Positions 18,326 through 25,851 of a stretch of DNA of 40,416 nucleotides are shown here, piece after piece. The position numbers and the translations under genes were made by a program. The first letter of the stretch is position 1. Every line of letters begins with the position of its first letter. The notes below the pieces were generated by a model. That model was not told where the DNA came from, made no database searches, and worked only from the letters and a program-made list of their open reading frames with translations. The DNA is from JAZKFT01 sp043760535 (GTDB taxonomy: Bacteria; Bacteroidota; Bacteroidia; Chitinophagales; Chitinophagaceae): positions 1-40,416 of the forward strand of contig JAYUOV010000142.1 of NCBI GenBank assembly GCA_043760535.1. The letters are read 5' to 3'.

Positions 18326-19087
18326 TTAGCCGTACAGCTCAAAATGTACCGCCTTTTTATCGTAACCCAAAGCTGTAATTCGTTGGCGGGCTTCGTCTAT
18401 CATATTTTTCCAGCCACACAGGTAAAAAGAGGCCGCAGGCGGCATCAAGCTATTATCGGCTTCATTTATCGAAGTGGCTTTTTGAATTAAATGCTCGTAA
18501 ACAGGGTGTACGTAGCCGGTTGTAATACCGTCTGCTTTTTCCTCACGGCTGTAACAAGGTATAAAATGAAATGAAGGATGTTTTTTTTCTAATGCTTTTA
18601 ATTCATCTATATAAAGACCATCGGCCAGCTTGCGGCAGCCAAATAAGAGGTAGATGTTTTTATGAGGGATATTACGAGTGAGAATATGGCTGGCCATGCT
18701 ACGGAATGGTGCTATGCCTGTACCCGTGCAAACAAAATACAGGTCTTTTTCTATGGCCTCGGGCAGGGTAAATACGCCCTGCGGCCCACGGAGTGTAAGT
18801 TCGGAACCTACACTTGCATTGGCCCATAACCAAGGTGTACCAACGCCACTTTCCATCAAAACAATTACCAGCTCAAAGCTATTGGTACCATCGGGCCGGC
18901 TGGCAATGGAGTAACTACGCCACCGCTTATTCTGCTTTTCGTGGATGGGTAAATCGAGGGTAACAAACTGGCCGGGTTTAAAATCGAAAGATTCTAAAAC
19001 AGGTACTTCTATTGTAAAGCGTTTGGTAGCGGGGGTTTCGTTTATAATGCGGGTTACCACTCCTTGTACCCAGGGTTGTAAAGCCAT
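18326..19087 (-). CDS. Ferredoxin/flavodoxin--NADP reductase family protein
   Basis: A 253-residue FNR-superfamily flavoenzyme. FAD binding: RWRSYSIASRP (RxYS motif, about 56-66) and FKPGQFVTLDLP. NAD(P) binding: YFVCTGTGIAPFRSM (about 115-129), LLFGCR, and YLCGWKNMIDEARQ. It ends HFELYG, with an aromatic residue stacked near the flavin as in bacterial Fpr enzymes. It moves electrons between NAD(P)H and a carrier such as ferredoxin; the Rieske ferredoxin encoded 9 kb away is a conceivable but unproven partner. It lacks its own 2Fe-2S domain. Confidence 0.88.
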   Translation of the reverse strand: MALQPWVQGVVTRIINETPATKRFTIEVPVLESFDFKPGQFVTLDLPIHEKQNKRWRSYSIASRPDGTNSFELVIVLMESGVGTPWLWANASVGSELTLRGPQGVFTLPEAIEKDLYFVCTGTGIAPFRSMASHILTRNIPHKNIYLLFGCRKLADGLYIDELKALEKKHPSFHFIPCYSREEKADGITTGYVHPVYEHLIQKATSINEADNSLMPPAASFYLCGWKNMIDEARQRITALGYDKKAVHFELYG

Positions 19088-19262
19088 TGGTTTATTTTTA
19101 TTTTTTCTAAATGTAAACAGTGAACTTTTTATTTAAAAGCAGATTCTAAAATACTGCAATAAAAATAACAGGAAAGGAAATTTAGTTAGGTTTTATAATT
19201 TCATGTATTTATTAAGCGTTGTAAATGGAAATATAACCGATTGTTTCTCGATACAAGTTATG

Positions 19263-19826
19263 CTAAGATGGGCTTCTTGCCCCTAACTCTATTACCTCAC
19301 AATCCTTCATTTTACCAGCATCTATCTTAAACCTTATAATCGTCCGCACCTTGTGCCAGCCATGCTTACCGGCTGCACCAGGGTTCATGTGCAGGCAGTT
19401 CAGTTTATCATCGTACACCACCTTTAGTATGTGCGAATGGCCGCTGATAAAAAGTTGTGGCTGGTAACTGATGATGGTATCCTTTACACCCGGCGCATAA
19501 CGGCCGGGGTAGCCGCCAATATGTTTCATAAAAACCCGGATGCCCTCACATTCAAATTGTAGTGCTTCCCCAAAACGGCTTTGCACATCCATGGCATCTA
19601 TATTTCCATACACACCACGTACAGGTACACCGCTTTTTGCTGCAAGCTGATTGGCAATACTGATGGTGCCAAAATCACCGGCATGCCATATCTCATCGCA
19701 TTTGGTAAAATGGGTAAATACGGCTTCGTCAAGCCAGTCGTGTGTGTCTGAGATGAGACCGATAGATTTCAAAATTGGTGAGGTTTTATGCTGTAAATTT
19801 GAGGATAAAAGTCTATACACTACCAT
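19263..19826 (-). CDS. YfcE/MJ0936-type metallophosphoesterase
   Basis: A calcineurin-like phosphoesterase of the small YfcE class. Metal-binding motifs are in order: IGLISDTHDWLDE (D-x-H), CDEIWHAGDFG (GD), GVYGNIDAMD (GN-D), LFISGHSHILK (GHSH), then LHMNPGAAGKHG (typical end of the active site). These enzymes hydrolyse phosphodiesters with two metals such as Mn. The start is uncertain: the motif normally begins within five residues of the N-terminus, yet no ATG lies there. ATG 19826 gives 188 residues with an extra N-terminal 22 residues; a non-ATG start closer to the motif, or an upstream one at 19901, is possible. Confidence 0.88.
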   Translation of the reverse strand: MVVYRLLSSNLQHKTSPILKSIGLISDTHDWLDEAVFTHFTKCDEIWHAGDFGTISIANQLAAKSGVPVRGVYGNIDAMDVQSRFGEALQFECEGIRVFMKHIGGYPGRYAPGVKDTIISYQPQLFISGHSHILKVVYDDKLNCLHMNPGAAGKHGWHKVRTIIRFKIDAGKMKDCEVIELGARSPS

Positions 19827-19960
19827 CTGTGTACTAATATTTTTTATGCCACTCAACAGAAATTTTACATACTGGATAGGTAAAAGAAGATGGAAATACA
19901 TTTTTCTGCTGGCATCGCTGGAAAGAAGTTTGGTGGAGTAAAGAGTTTTTCAGCCTGGGT

Positions 19961-20155
19961 TTGGCCCCCTCTCCCCTAAAGGGATGCCTCTGTGTAACAG
20001 TGGGTATTTGCTTTGGGTAATTACTAATTAAAATGACAGCTGAAGCGCTACAACTATCATTTTAAAAAGCGGTTATGATTTAAAAATAATTTGGGTCAAT
20101 ATATTTGACATTTTAAGGCTACACATGGGCACCCCTTTAGGGGGACAGGGGGCAA
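19961..20155. repeat. Imperfect long inverted repeat with CCCCTAAAGGGG-like cores
   Basis: The left arm at 19961-19988 (TTGGCCCCCTCTCCCCTAAA and on) and the right arm at 20128-20155 are near-perfect reverse complements (about 25 of 28 positions), 140 bp apart. The interior is AT-rich and non-coding. It may be a MITE-like element or a dispersed Bacteroidota intergenic repeat. Confidence 0.6.
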
Positions 20156-20210
20156 CAAATCATAAATCATAAATCATAAATTATAAATCCAAAATCACAA
20201 ATCATAAATC
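20156..20210 (+). repeat. AAATCAT tandem repeats directly before hmgA
   Basis: About seven units of AAATCAT or variants (AAATTAT, AAATCCA, AAATCAC) run up to five bases from the hmgA ATG. The same repeat occurs at 24644-24666 at the end of the transketolase gene. Confidence 0.85.
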
Positions 20211-20214
20211 AGTT

Positions 20215-21372
20215 ATGCCTCATTATCATACTTTAGGTTCCATTCCGCATAAACGCCATATACAATTTCGCAAACCCGATGGCGGCCTTTACAGCGAACA
20301 ATTATTTAGCACCGAAGGCTTTAGCAACGACTACTCCCTTTTGTACCATTGCCACCCGCCTACTCAGATTATTGCCACCGACGAACCCATCAATGTAGCA
20401 CCCAAAGTGGCCGAAGAAAAAATGCTGAAACACCGCAGCTTCGAGGGCTTTAAAGTAAAGCCTGCGGCAGATTATCTCGATAGCCGCAAAGCTGTGTTGG
20501 TAAACAACGATTGCCACCTTGTGCTGGCTGCACCGCAGCAAAGTATGACAGATTATTTCTACAAAAATGCGGATGCTGATGAAATGATTTTTATCCATGA
20601 AGGCAGCGGAAAACTATTGACCCAATACGGCGAAATAGAATTTGCCTACGGCGATTATCTCATTATTCCCCGTGGCTGCATTTACCAGATTTATTTTAAC
20701 GATAGCAACAACCGGCTTTTTATTGTAGAAAGTTTTAGCCCCATACGTTACCCAAAAGGCTACATCAGTAAGTATGGCCAACTGCTGGAACATTCACCTT
20801 TTTGCGAAAGGGATATACGCACCCCGCAAAACCTGCAAACCACCGACGAGGCTGGCGACTTTACCATCAAAACAAAAAAGAAAGGCATACAATACGGCCT
20901 GCATTATGCCCACCACCCTTTCGATGTAATTGGCTGGGATGGCTGCTGCTATCCGTACGCCTTTTCCATCCATAATTTTGAGCCCATCACAGGCCGTGTG
21001 CATCAGCCGCCGCCGGTTCACCAAACATTTGATGCACATAATTTTGTGGTGTGCAGTTTTGTGCCAAGGCTGTACGATTATCACCCGCAGGCCATACCTG
21101 CACCTTACAACCACAGCAATATCGATAGCGACGAAGTGCTGTACTATGTAGACGGCGATTTTATGAGCCGCAAAAATGTAACCCGTGGTATGATAACCCT
21201 GCACCCCGCCGGTATTCCTCATGGTCCACATCCCGGTGCTGTAGAAAAAAGTATTGGCAAAACAGCAACCCAGGAACTGGCCGTAATGGTGGATACTTTC
21301 CACCCATTACAATTAACTATAGAAGCATTGGAAATAGAGAATGAAGGATATGTAATGAGTTGGGCGGAGTAG
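20215..21372 (+). CDS. hmgA: Homogentisate 1,2-dioxygenase
   Basis: A 385-residue cupin-fold iron dioxygenase that opens the ring of homogentisate to maleylacetoacetate in tyrosine/phenylalanine breakdown. Visible signatures: ADEMIFIHEGSGKLLTQYGE and YGDYLIIPRGCIY in the N-terminal cupin; VHQTFDAHNFVVCSFVPR; NIDSDEVLYYVDGDF (Glu ligand); and LHPAGIPHGPHPGA (His ligands). It lacks some of the N-terminal extension of the 430-residue mammalian enzymes and matches the shorter bacterial type. The start ATG 20215 directly follows AAATCAT repeats. A GC-rich hairpin overlaps its TAG stop. The other tyrosine-pathway genes are not in the window. Confidence 0.93.
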   Translation: MPHYHTLGSIPHKRHIQFRKPDGGLYSEQLFSTEGFSNDYSLLYHCHPPTQIIATDEPINVAPKVAEEKMLKHRSFEGFKVKPAADYLDSRKAVLVNNDCHLVLAAPQQSMTDYFYKNADADEMIFIHEGSGKLLTQYGEIEFAYGDYLIIPRGCIYQIYFNDSNNRLFIVESFSPIRYPKGYISKYGQLLEHSPFCERDIRTPQNLQTTDEAGDFTIKTKKKGIQYGLHYAHHPFDVIGWDGCCYPYAFSIHNFEPITGRVHQPPPVHQTFDAHNFVVCSFVPRLYDYHPQAIPAPYNHSNIDSDEVLYYVDGDFMSRKNVTRGMITLHPAGIPHGPHPGAVEKSIGKTATQELAVMVDTFHPLQLTIEALEIENEGYVMSWAE

Positions 21373-21391
21373 GGGCCGGGCTTGCCCCTAC
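21369..21391. repeat. Hairpin overlapping the hmgA stop codon
   Basis: GTAGGGGC (21369-21376) is perfectly complementary to GCCCCTAC (21384-21391), with the TAG stop inside the first arm. No T-run follows, so it is not a standard intrinsic terminator. It may protect the mRNA end or belong to a repeat family. Confidence 0.5.
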
Positions 21392-21500
21392 ATAATGATA
21401 CTGGCCCAGGTATGAGGCGAGGGCTTTGTGGGTTCCCTTCCTGTGCCATGGTGTTACTTGATTACAAATTGTACAGAGGTTGGTAATTTAAATCAAGTAA

Positions 21501-22462
21501 TTTGGGAACACAGGCCGGGAGGCTTGCGCCAGCAGAGTTGCAGGAGCTTCATTGTATATAGATAATCTGAAAGGGCAAGATGGTGAAATAGGCTTACGAA
21601 TTGAAAATACTGATTATTTTAGCTTTATCAATGTTGGTGACGACAAAGGCTTATTGAAAATTTGTGAAGCTTACAAAATGTGGGTAGATGAAAAGGATTT
21701 TTCCACTACCCTATTTCACGACATCAACAGCAAAGGCAGTAAAGTTGCGTTACTAGATAGCAACAACGCAAATTTTGAAGCTGAATACAATTTCTTGGTA
21801 AAGAAAACTGAAGACCGCTTAATTGGAAAATTGAAGGAACTAAAAGAGATTGTTCGAAAAAAATAATTTCAAGAAAACTTTAAAATCGACAATGATTTTG
21901 AAACTTTATATGCGGATCTTCATCTATATCAACCTTTGATTTACATCGACAAAGGCAGATATGAAGAAGTAATTAAAATTAAACCAGTGCCTTTAAACAA
22001 AGGTGAACGTGACTTGGTAGAAGATTTGAAACTATACTTTGATAACAACACTGAATTTTTCAAAGACAAACAACTTTACTTATTGCGTAACATGAGTAAA
22101 AAAGGAATCGGATTTTTTTAAGCAAACAATTCCTTACCAGACTTTATTTTTTGCCTAGTAATTGGAAAAAAAACAATATATTCCATTTATCGACCCCCAA
22201 AGGACTAAGACTAATTCAAGGTTTAACAGATCCAAATATTCAATTACATAAATCAATTAGGACTACCATACAACCAAAGCTAAACGACTCAAATATTGAA
22301 CTAAATTCATTTATCATTTCAAATACACCTTACATCCAATTGACACATTGGAGAGGACAAGAAAACATGGAAGACTTTAACTCAAATCACATCTTATTTC
22401 AAAAAGAGCAGCTACAATTTTATATTCAAATAATCATTGACAAACAAATGGCTAAATACTAA
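21501..22462 (+). pseudogene. Type III restriction enzyme R subunit (Res), degraded C-terminal third
   Basis: The segment encodes a broken C-terminus of a type III restriction helicase-nuclease. The first part reads KGQDGEIGLRIENTDYFSFI and SFINVGDDKGLLK; the second IDKGRYEEVIKIKPVPLNKG and LYLLRNMSKKGIGFF; then PDFIF and, after frame repair, YIPFIDPKGLRLIQGL followed by NSFIISNTPY. Lesions: in-frame TAA at 21864-21866 and 22119-22121 (the latter GFF-stop-ANN where the family has GFFEANN), an extra A in an eight-A run near 22170, and an extra C in a five-C run near 22194. With these undone a PD-x12-17-(D)xK nuclease motif (PDF...IDPKG) appears. Helicase motifs and the 5' portion are missing, as is the mod methylase. 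Part of the region between the first two blocks may also be deleted. Confidence 0.75.
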
Positions 22463-22660
22463 TCAAAGGGTAATCTAAAGTTTATTACCCATTACTTAAA
22501 AGTAAAAAAAACAGTTATGTATTGAGTCGGTTTCAATTTTATTGTGTAACTAAATGGTACTTAATTTTCATGAACGCATCAATTTGCCTGGTGGTGGATA
22601 AGCATATAAATTGTATGTTTATAAAAAAGAAATTTAATAAAGCTACTAATGGCTTATTGT

Positions 22661-23242
22661 CTATTGAATCATATTTAAAAACACAAACAAATAGATCCAA
22701 AGCCCATCTACAAAATGCCAATAAGTGGCCGTTATTTCTATCGGCACAGGGCTGTAGTTTCTCGATTTTCGGCCAAAGGCTTTTACAAACATTACGATCA
22801 AAACCACAATACCACCCAATACATGCAGCATGTGCAATGCCGCAATTACAAACAGAAAAGAACCCGCTACATTACTGCCCTGCCCAACGAGTTTGATACC
22901 ACGGGCATTAAGATCGGCAAAGCCTATTATTTGTAAAACGATAAACAGAATGCCCAACACCGTGGTAACGGTTACCAATTGTCGGTATTTAGCCATTTCG
23001 CGGTTTTTAAAAGCTTTTACAGCTAGGTGTATGGTTATACTACTTAGCAATATGGCAATGGTGCTATACCAAAATACCTTGGGCAAATCGAAACCTTGCC
23101 AGTTGGCCTGATTGCGTTTTACGATATAGGCACTCGTCATACCGGCAAACATCATAACAATACTGCCTAGCCCCAGCCATAGTGTAAACTTATGTGGGTG
23201 CATTCTTTTCTTTTGCTCAGTTACTTGCGTACTCATCATCAT
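22661..23242 (-). CDS. Cytochrome c oxidase subunit III family protein
   Basis: A 193-residue membrane protein with five hydrophobic helices: FTLWLGLGSIVMMFAGMTSA, VFWYSTIAILLSSITIHLAV, VTTVLGILFIVLQIIGFA, VAGSFLFVIAALHMLHVLGG (with the conserved AALHMLHVLGG) and TATYWHFVDGLWIYLFVFLN (conserved YWHFVDGLWI). This is the short heme-copper oxidase subunit III typical of Bacteroidota. It supports the aerobic terminal oxidase at the inner membrane. Four Met-like codons open the frame (GTG 23245 then ATG 23242, 23239, 23236); the first ATG is used. It follows ctaB by 129 bp on the same strand and they probably share a transcript. Confidence 0.93.
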   Translation of the reverse strand: MMMSTQVTEQKKRMHPHKFTLWLGLGSIVMMFAGMTSAYIVKRNQANWQGFDLPKVFWYSTIAILLSSITIHLAVKAFKNREMAKYRQLVTVTTVLGILFIVLQIIGFADLNARGIKLVGQGSNVAGSFLFVIAALHMLHVLGGIVVLIVMFVKAFGRKSRNYSPVPIEITATYWHFVDGLWIYLFVFLNMIQ

Positions 23243-23371
23243 CACTATTTTTTAATCAAACAAATGGTTTGCTGTAAAGGTTTAGCCAGTATTATTTTTT
23301 GATTTTTAGCGGTCACAAATCAAGTCTACAGGTTTGCAGTAATAGAGCCACGGCCATCTCCTTCAGCTTTT

Positions 23372-24283
23372 TTAGCTTATGGTGTTTAACTTATCTGCAT
23401 ACAAAGCTATTAGTACTACCGGTAAATAAATGTAGCTGCTAAACATCACCCGCCTTGCAGCCTTTACATCCATTTCTCTAAATAACCTTACACACTGCCA
23501 AACCATAAACAGGTTAGCGGCTAAAATAATCATCATGCTTACAATGCCGCTCATTTGATACACATAGGGCAAAAAGCCAATGGGTACCATTACAAGTGAA
23601 TAGCCAATGGCTTGTAAAGCGGTGTTTTTGGTTGGTTCGTTTTGGTTGGGCAGTAGTTTAAAACCTGCTTTGGTGTAATCTTTATGTGCCACCCAGGCAA
23701 TAGCCCAAAAATGTGGAAACTGCCAGATAAACTGAATGGCAAACAATATCCAGCCACCACCTGTAAACGAATCGGCACCTGCCACCCAGCCTATAAGGCA
23801 GGGAAAAGCACCCGGAAAAGCACCCACCAAAACCGAAATGGCACTTATTTTTTTAAGTGGTGTGTAAATAAAAGCATACACAAAAAGGCTGAATAAACTT
23901 AGTAGCGCTGCCTGCATATTAAACCAATACCACATAATGCCCACACCAATAATAGTGCTTACAATTGTAAAAATCCATGCCTCGGTGGTGCCGATGCGGC
24001 CTGCGGCTATCGGCCTGTTGGCGGTACGCTTCATCATGGCATCTGTATCCTTCTCTGTTATTTGGTTAATGGCATTGGCAGCTCCGGTAACAAGAAGTCC
24101 GCTAACAAAAAGTAGTATTACGCTTTTGAGATCGAAACTGATATTAGGTACCAGCAAATAGCTGATTACGCTGGAAAAAACCACCGTAATACTCAGTGTA
24201 AATTTAATTAGTTCTTTATAATCCTTCAGTTTAGAAGGCGGGGTGCTTTGCTTGCTAGCATCGGCAGTTGTTGATTCTTGCAT
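23372..24283 (-). CDS. ctaB: Protoheme IX farnesyltransferase (heme O synthase)
   Basis: A 303-residue UbiA-family prenyltransferase with about eight to nine membrane helices. The first Asp-rich loop reads NQITEKDTDAMMKRTANRP (residues 73-91), the typical CtaB signature, followed by AYIYTPLKK-like VYAFIYTPLKK, GAFPGAFPCLIGW, FIWQFPHFWAIAWVAHKDY (the second, His/Asp-rich loop) and GFKLLPN. It joins farnesyl diphosphate to heme B to give heme O for cytochrome oxidase. Position upstream of oxidase subunit III fits this job. The Ser/Thr-rich first 20 residues are cytosolic. Confidence 0.94.
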   Translation of the reverse strand: MQESTTADASKQSTPPSKLKDYKELIKFTLSITVVFSSVISYLLVPNISFDLKSVILLFVSGLLVTGAANAINQITEKDTDAMMKRTANRPIAAGRIGTTEAWIFTIVSTIIGVGIMWYWFNMQAALLSLFSLFVYAFIYTPLKKISAISVLVGAFPGAFPCLIGWVAGADSFTGGGWILFAIQFIWQFPHFWAIAWVAHKDYTKAGFKLLPNQNEPTKNTALQAIGYSLVMVPIGFLPYVYQMSGIVSMMIILAANLFMVWQCVRLFREMDVKAARRVMFSSYIYLPVVLIALYADKLNTIS

Positions 24284-24643
24284 GTAAGGTTGTTATTGAC
24301 GACAGTCATACATTGACCATCAACCGAAGGCACGAAATGGTTGTCTGTAAGCGGTCAACGATTATCATATTTCGTGTACGAAGTTACCTGCAAAAAAAAT
24401 AGCCCCGGATAAATCCGCGACTATTTTATTTGTTATAGCAAGCAATCGAAGACGCAATGTAAAGAAAATATTAAGTTTTTGAAGAAAACGTAAAAAATTT
24501 TTTTTGGAACTAATAAGCGAAGCTGCTGGAACATAGAAGTCTGTGAAGAAATCCTTGAATTTTTCCTTTCCACAAACCCCAAAGCTTTAGTCTTTGGTTC
24601 GTAAATGATGCTTGGTTCAAAAGTTCTAAACTAATCCTTTGTT
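24284..24643. other. Intergenic region between ctaB and the transketolase gene
   Basis: About 360 bp without a gene. It holds an intrinsic-terminator-like hairpin (24393-24427) serving the transketolase gene and presumably the ctaB promoter, for which no convincing TAnnTTTG was found. Confidence 0.5.
24393..24427 (-). terminator. Intrinsic terminator downstream of the transketolase C-subunit gene
   Basis: On the minus strand AAAATAG...CGGAT-TTA-ATCCG-like arms form a hairpin (AAAATAG pairs with CTATTTT, CGGA with TCCG) followed by a run of eight T. It lies about 240 bp after the stop at 24663. Confidence 0.6.
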
Positions 24644-24666
24644 ACAAATCATAAATCATAAATCAG
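24644..24666. repeat. AAATCAT repeat overlapping the transketolase stop codon
   Basis: ACAAATCATAAATCATAAAT followed by CAG: three AAATCAT units, the last of which supplies the TGA stop (plus-strand TCA at 24663-24665). It is the same unit and the same AAATCAG ending as the array before hmgA. Confidence 0.8.
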
Positions 24667-25628
24667 CCATTCTTCCTAGCCATCACTTTCTCCGCAGCGG
24701 CCACAATGTTGGGCGTATCCAAGCCATATTTTTTAAGTAATTCCATAGGCTTACCGCTTTCGCCAAAAGTATCGTTGGTGCCAATATATTCTATAGCAAT
24801 GGGAAAATTACGGGCAGCTACCTGAGCCACACTATCGCCTAGGCCGCCAAAAATATTGTGCTCTTCGCAGGTAACGGCACACTTGGTTTTGCTAATGCTT
24901 TTAATGATGGCTTCGGTATCTAAAGGCTTAATAGTGTGTAGGTTAATCAGTTCTACGCTATAGCCTTTTTCTTCCAAAATTCTTCCGGCTTCTACCGCTT
25001 TCCAAACAAGGTGGCCGCAGGCAAAAATAGAAATATCAGTTCCCTCGCTCATTATTTGGGCTTTGCCTATTACAAAATCGCTGCCATCTACACTTGTCCA
25101 GTTGGGCCATTTTGGGCGGCCGAAACGCAGGTACACCGGGCCTTCGTAATCGGCTATTGCCATGGTGGCGGCTTTTGTTTGGTTAAAGTCGCAGGGGTTT
25201 ATTACCGTCATGCCGGGCAGCATTTTCATCATACCCAAATCTTCTAAAATTTGGTGCGTAGCTCCGTCTTCGCCCAGGGTTAGGCCAGCGTGGCTTGCAC
25301 ATATTTTTACATTTTTGCCGCTATAGGCTATGCTTTGTCTTATTTGGTCGTACACACGGCCGGTGCTAAAATTGGCAAACGTAGTTGTGTAAGGTATTTT
25401 ACCGCCAATGGTAAGTCCGGCAGCTATGCCCATCATATTGGCTTCGGCTATGCCGCATTGTATAAAACGATTGCCAAATTCTTTTTTATAAGGGCCTAGT
25501 TTAAAAGAACCGGCAAGGTCTGCAGTTAATACTATTACGTTTGGGTTCATTTTTCCCACCTCGTAAATTCCTTCGCCAAAACCGCCACGGGTTTCTTGTT
25601 CGTTTTGTACTACAATATCTCTTAACAT
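24663..25628 (-). CDS. Transketolase, C-terminal subunit
   Basis: A 321-residue protein equal to the pyrimidine-binding plus C-terminal domains of transketolase: GGFGEGIYEVGKMNPNVIVL, QCGIAEANMMGIAAGL (with the Glu that activates thiamine diphosphate in GIAEANM), TTFANFSTGRVYDQIRQSIAY, and GLTLGEDGATHQILEDLGMM, ending with the LINLHTIKPLDTEAI domain. It needs an N-terminal subunit carrying the ThDP diphosphate site. In Bacteroidota this partner gene is normally adjacent, but upstream here is a divergent TPR gene, so the partner must be elsewhere. The start ATG 25628 (MLRDIVVQNEQETRGG) is chosen because the upstream extension is unlike the family. Role: pentose phosphate pathway. Confidence 0.9.
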   Translation of the reverse strand: MLRDIVVQNEQETRGGFGEGIYEVGKMNPNVIVLTADLAGSFKLGPYKKEFGNRFIQCGIAEANMMGIAAGLTIGGKIPYTTTFANFSTGRVYDQIRQSIAYSGKNVKICASHAGLTLGEDGATHQILEDLGMMKMLPGMTVINPCDFNQTKAATMAIADYEGPVYLRFGRPKWPNWTSVDGSDFVIGKAQIMSEGTDISIFACGHLVWKAVEAGRILEEKGYSVELINLHTIKPLDTEAIIKSISKTKCAVTCEEHNIFGGLGDSVAQVAARNFPIAIEYIGTNDTFGESGKPMELLKKYGLDTPNIVAAAEKVMARKNG

Positions 25629-25851
25629 AGCATAAAAATTTATGGTTGCGAAGTAACCATATTGCAACCAAAAAACCATGTACGAATTTAGAGACACCAA
25701 CGTAGCCTGTTACCAACTGCCAGTTAATGGTACAAATGCCAGGTAAACGCTTAGAGCCTGCGCAATTACACCTTAAAAAATGTGGTTATTGGGTATTGCT
25801 GCTGCATATAAAGTTTATCATCTTTATTGCTAAAATAAAAAAAAATCGAAG

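Noticed and set aside
22522..22936. Plus-strand frames over the cytochrome oxidase subunit III gene
   Set aside because: Antisense to a clear five-helix membrane protein; composition typical of shadows.
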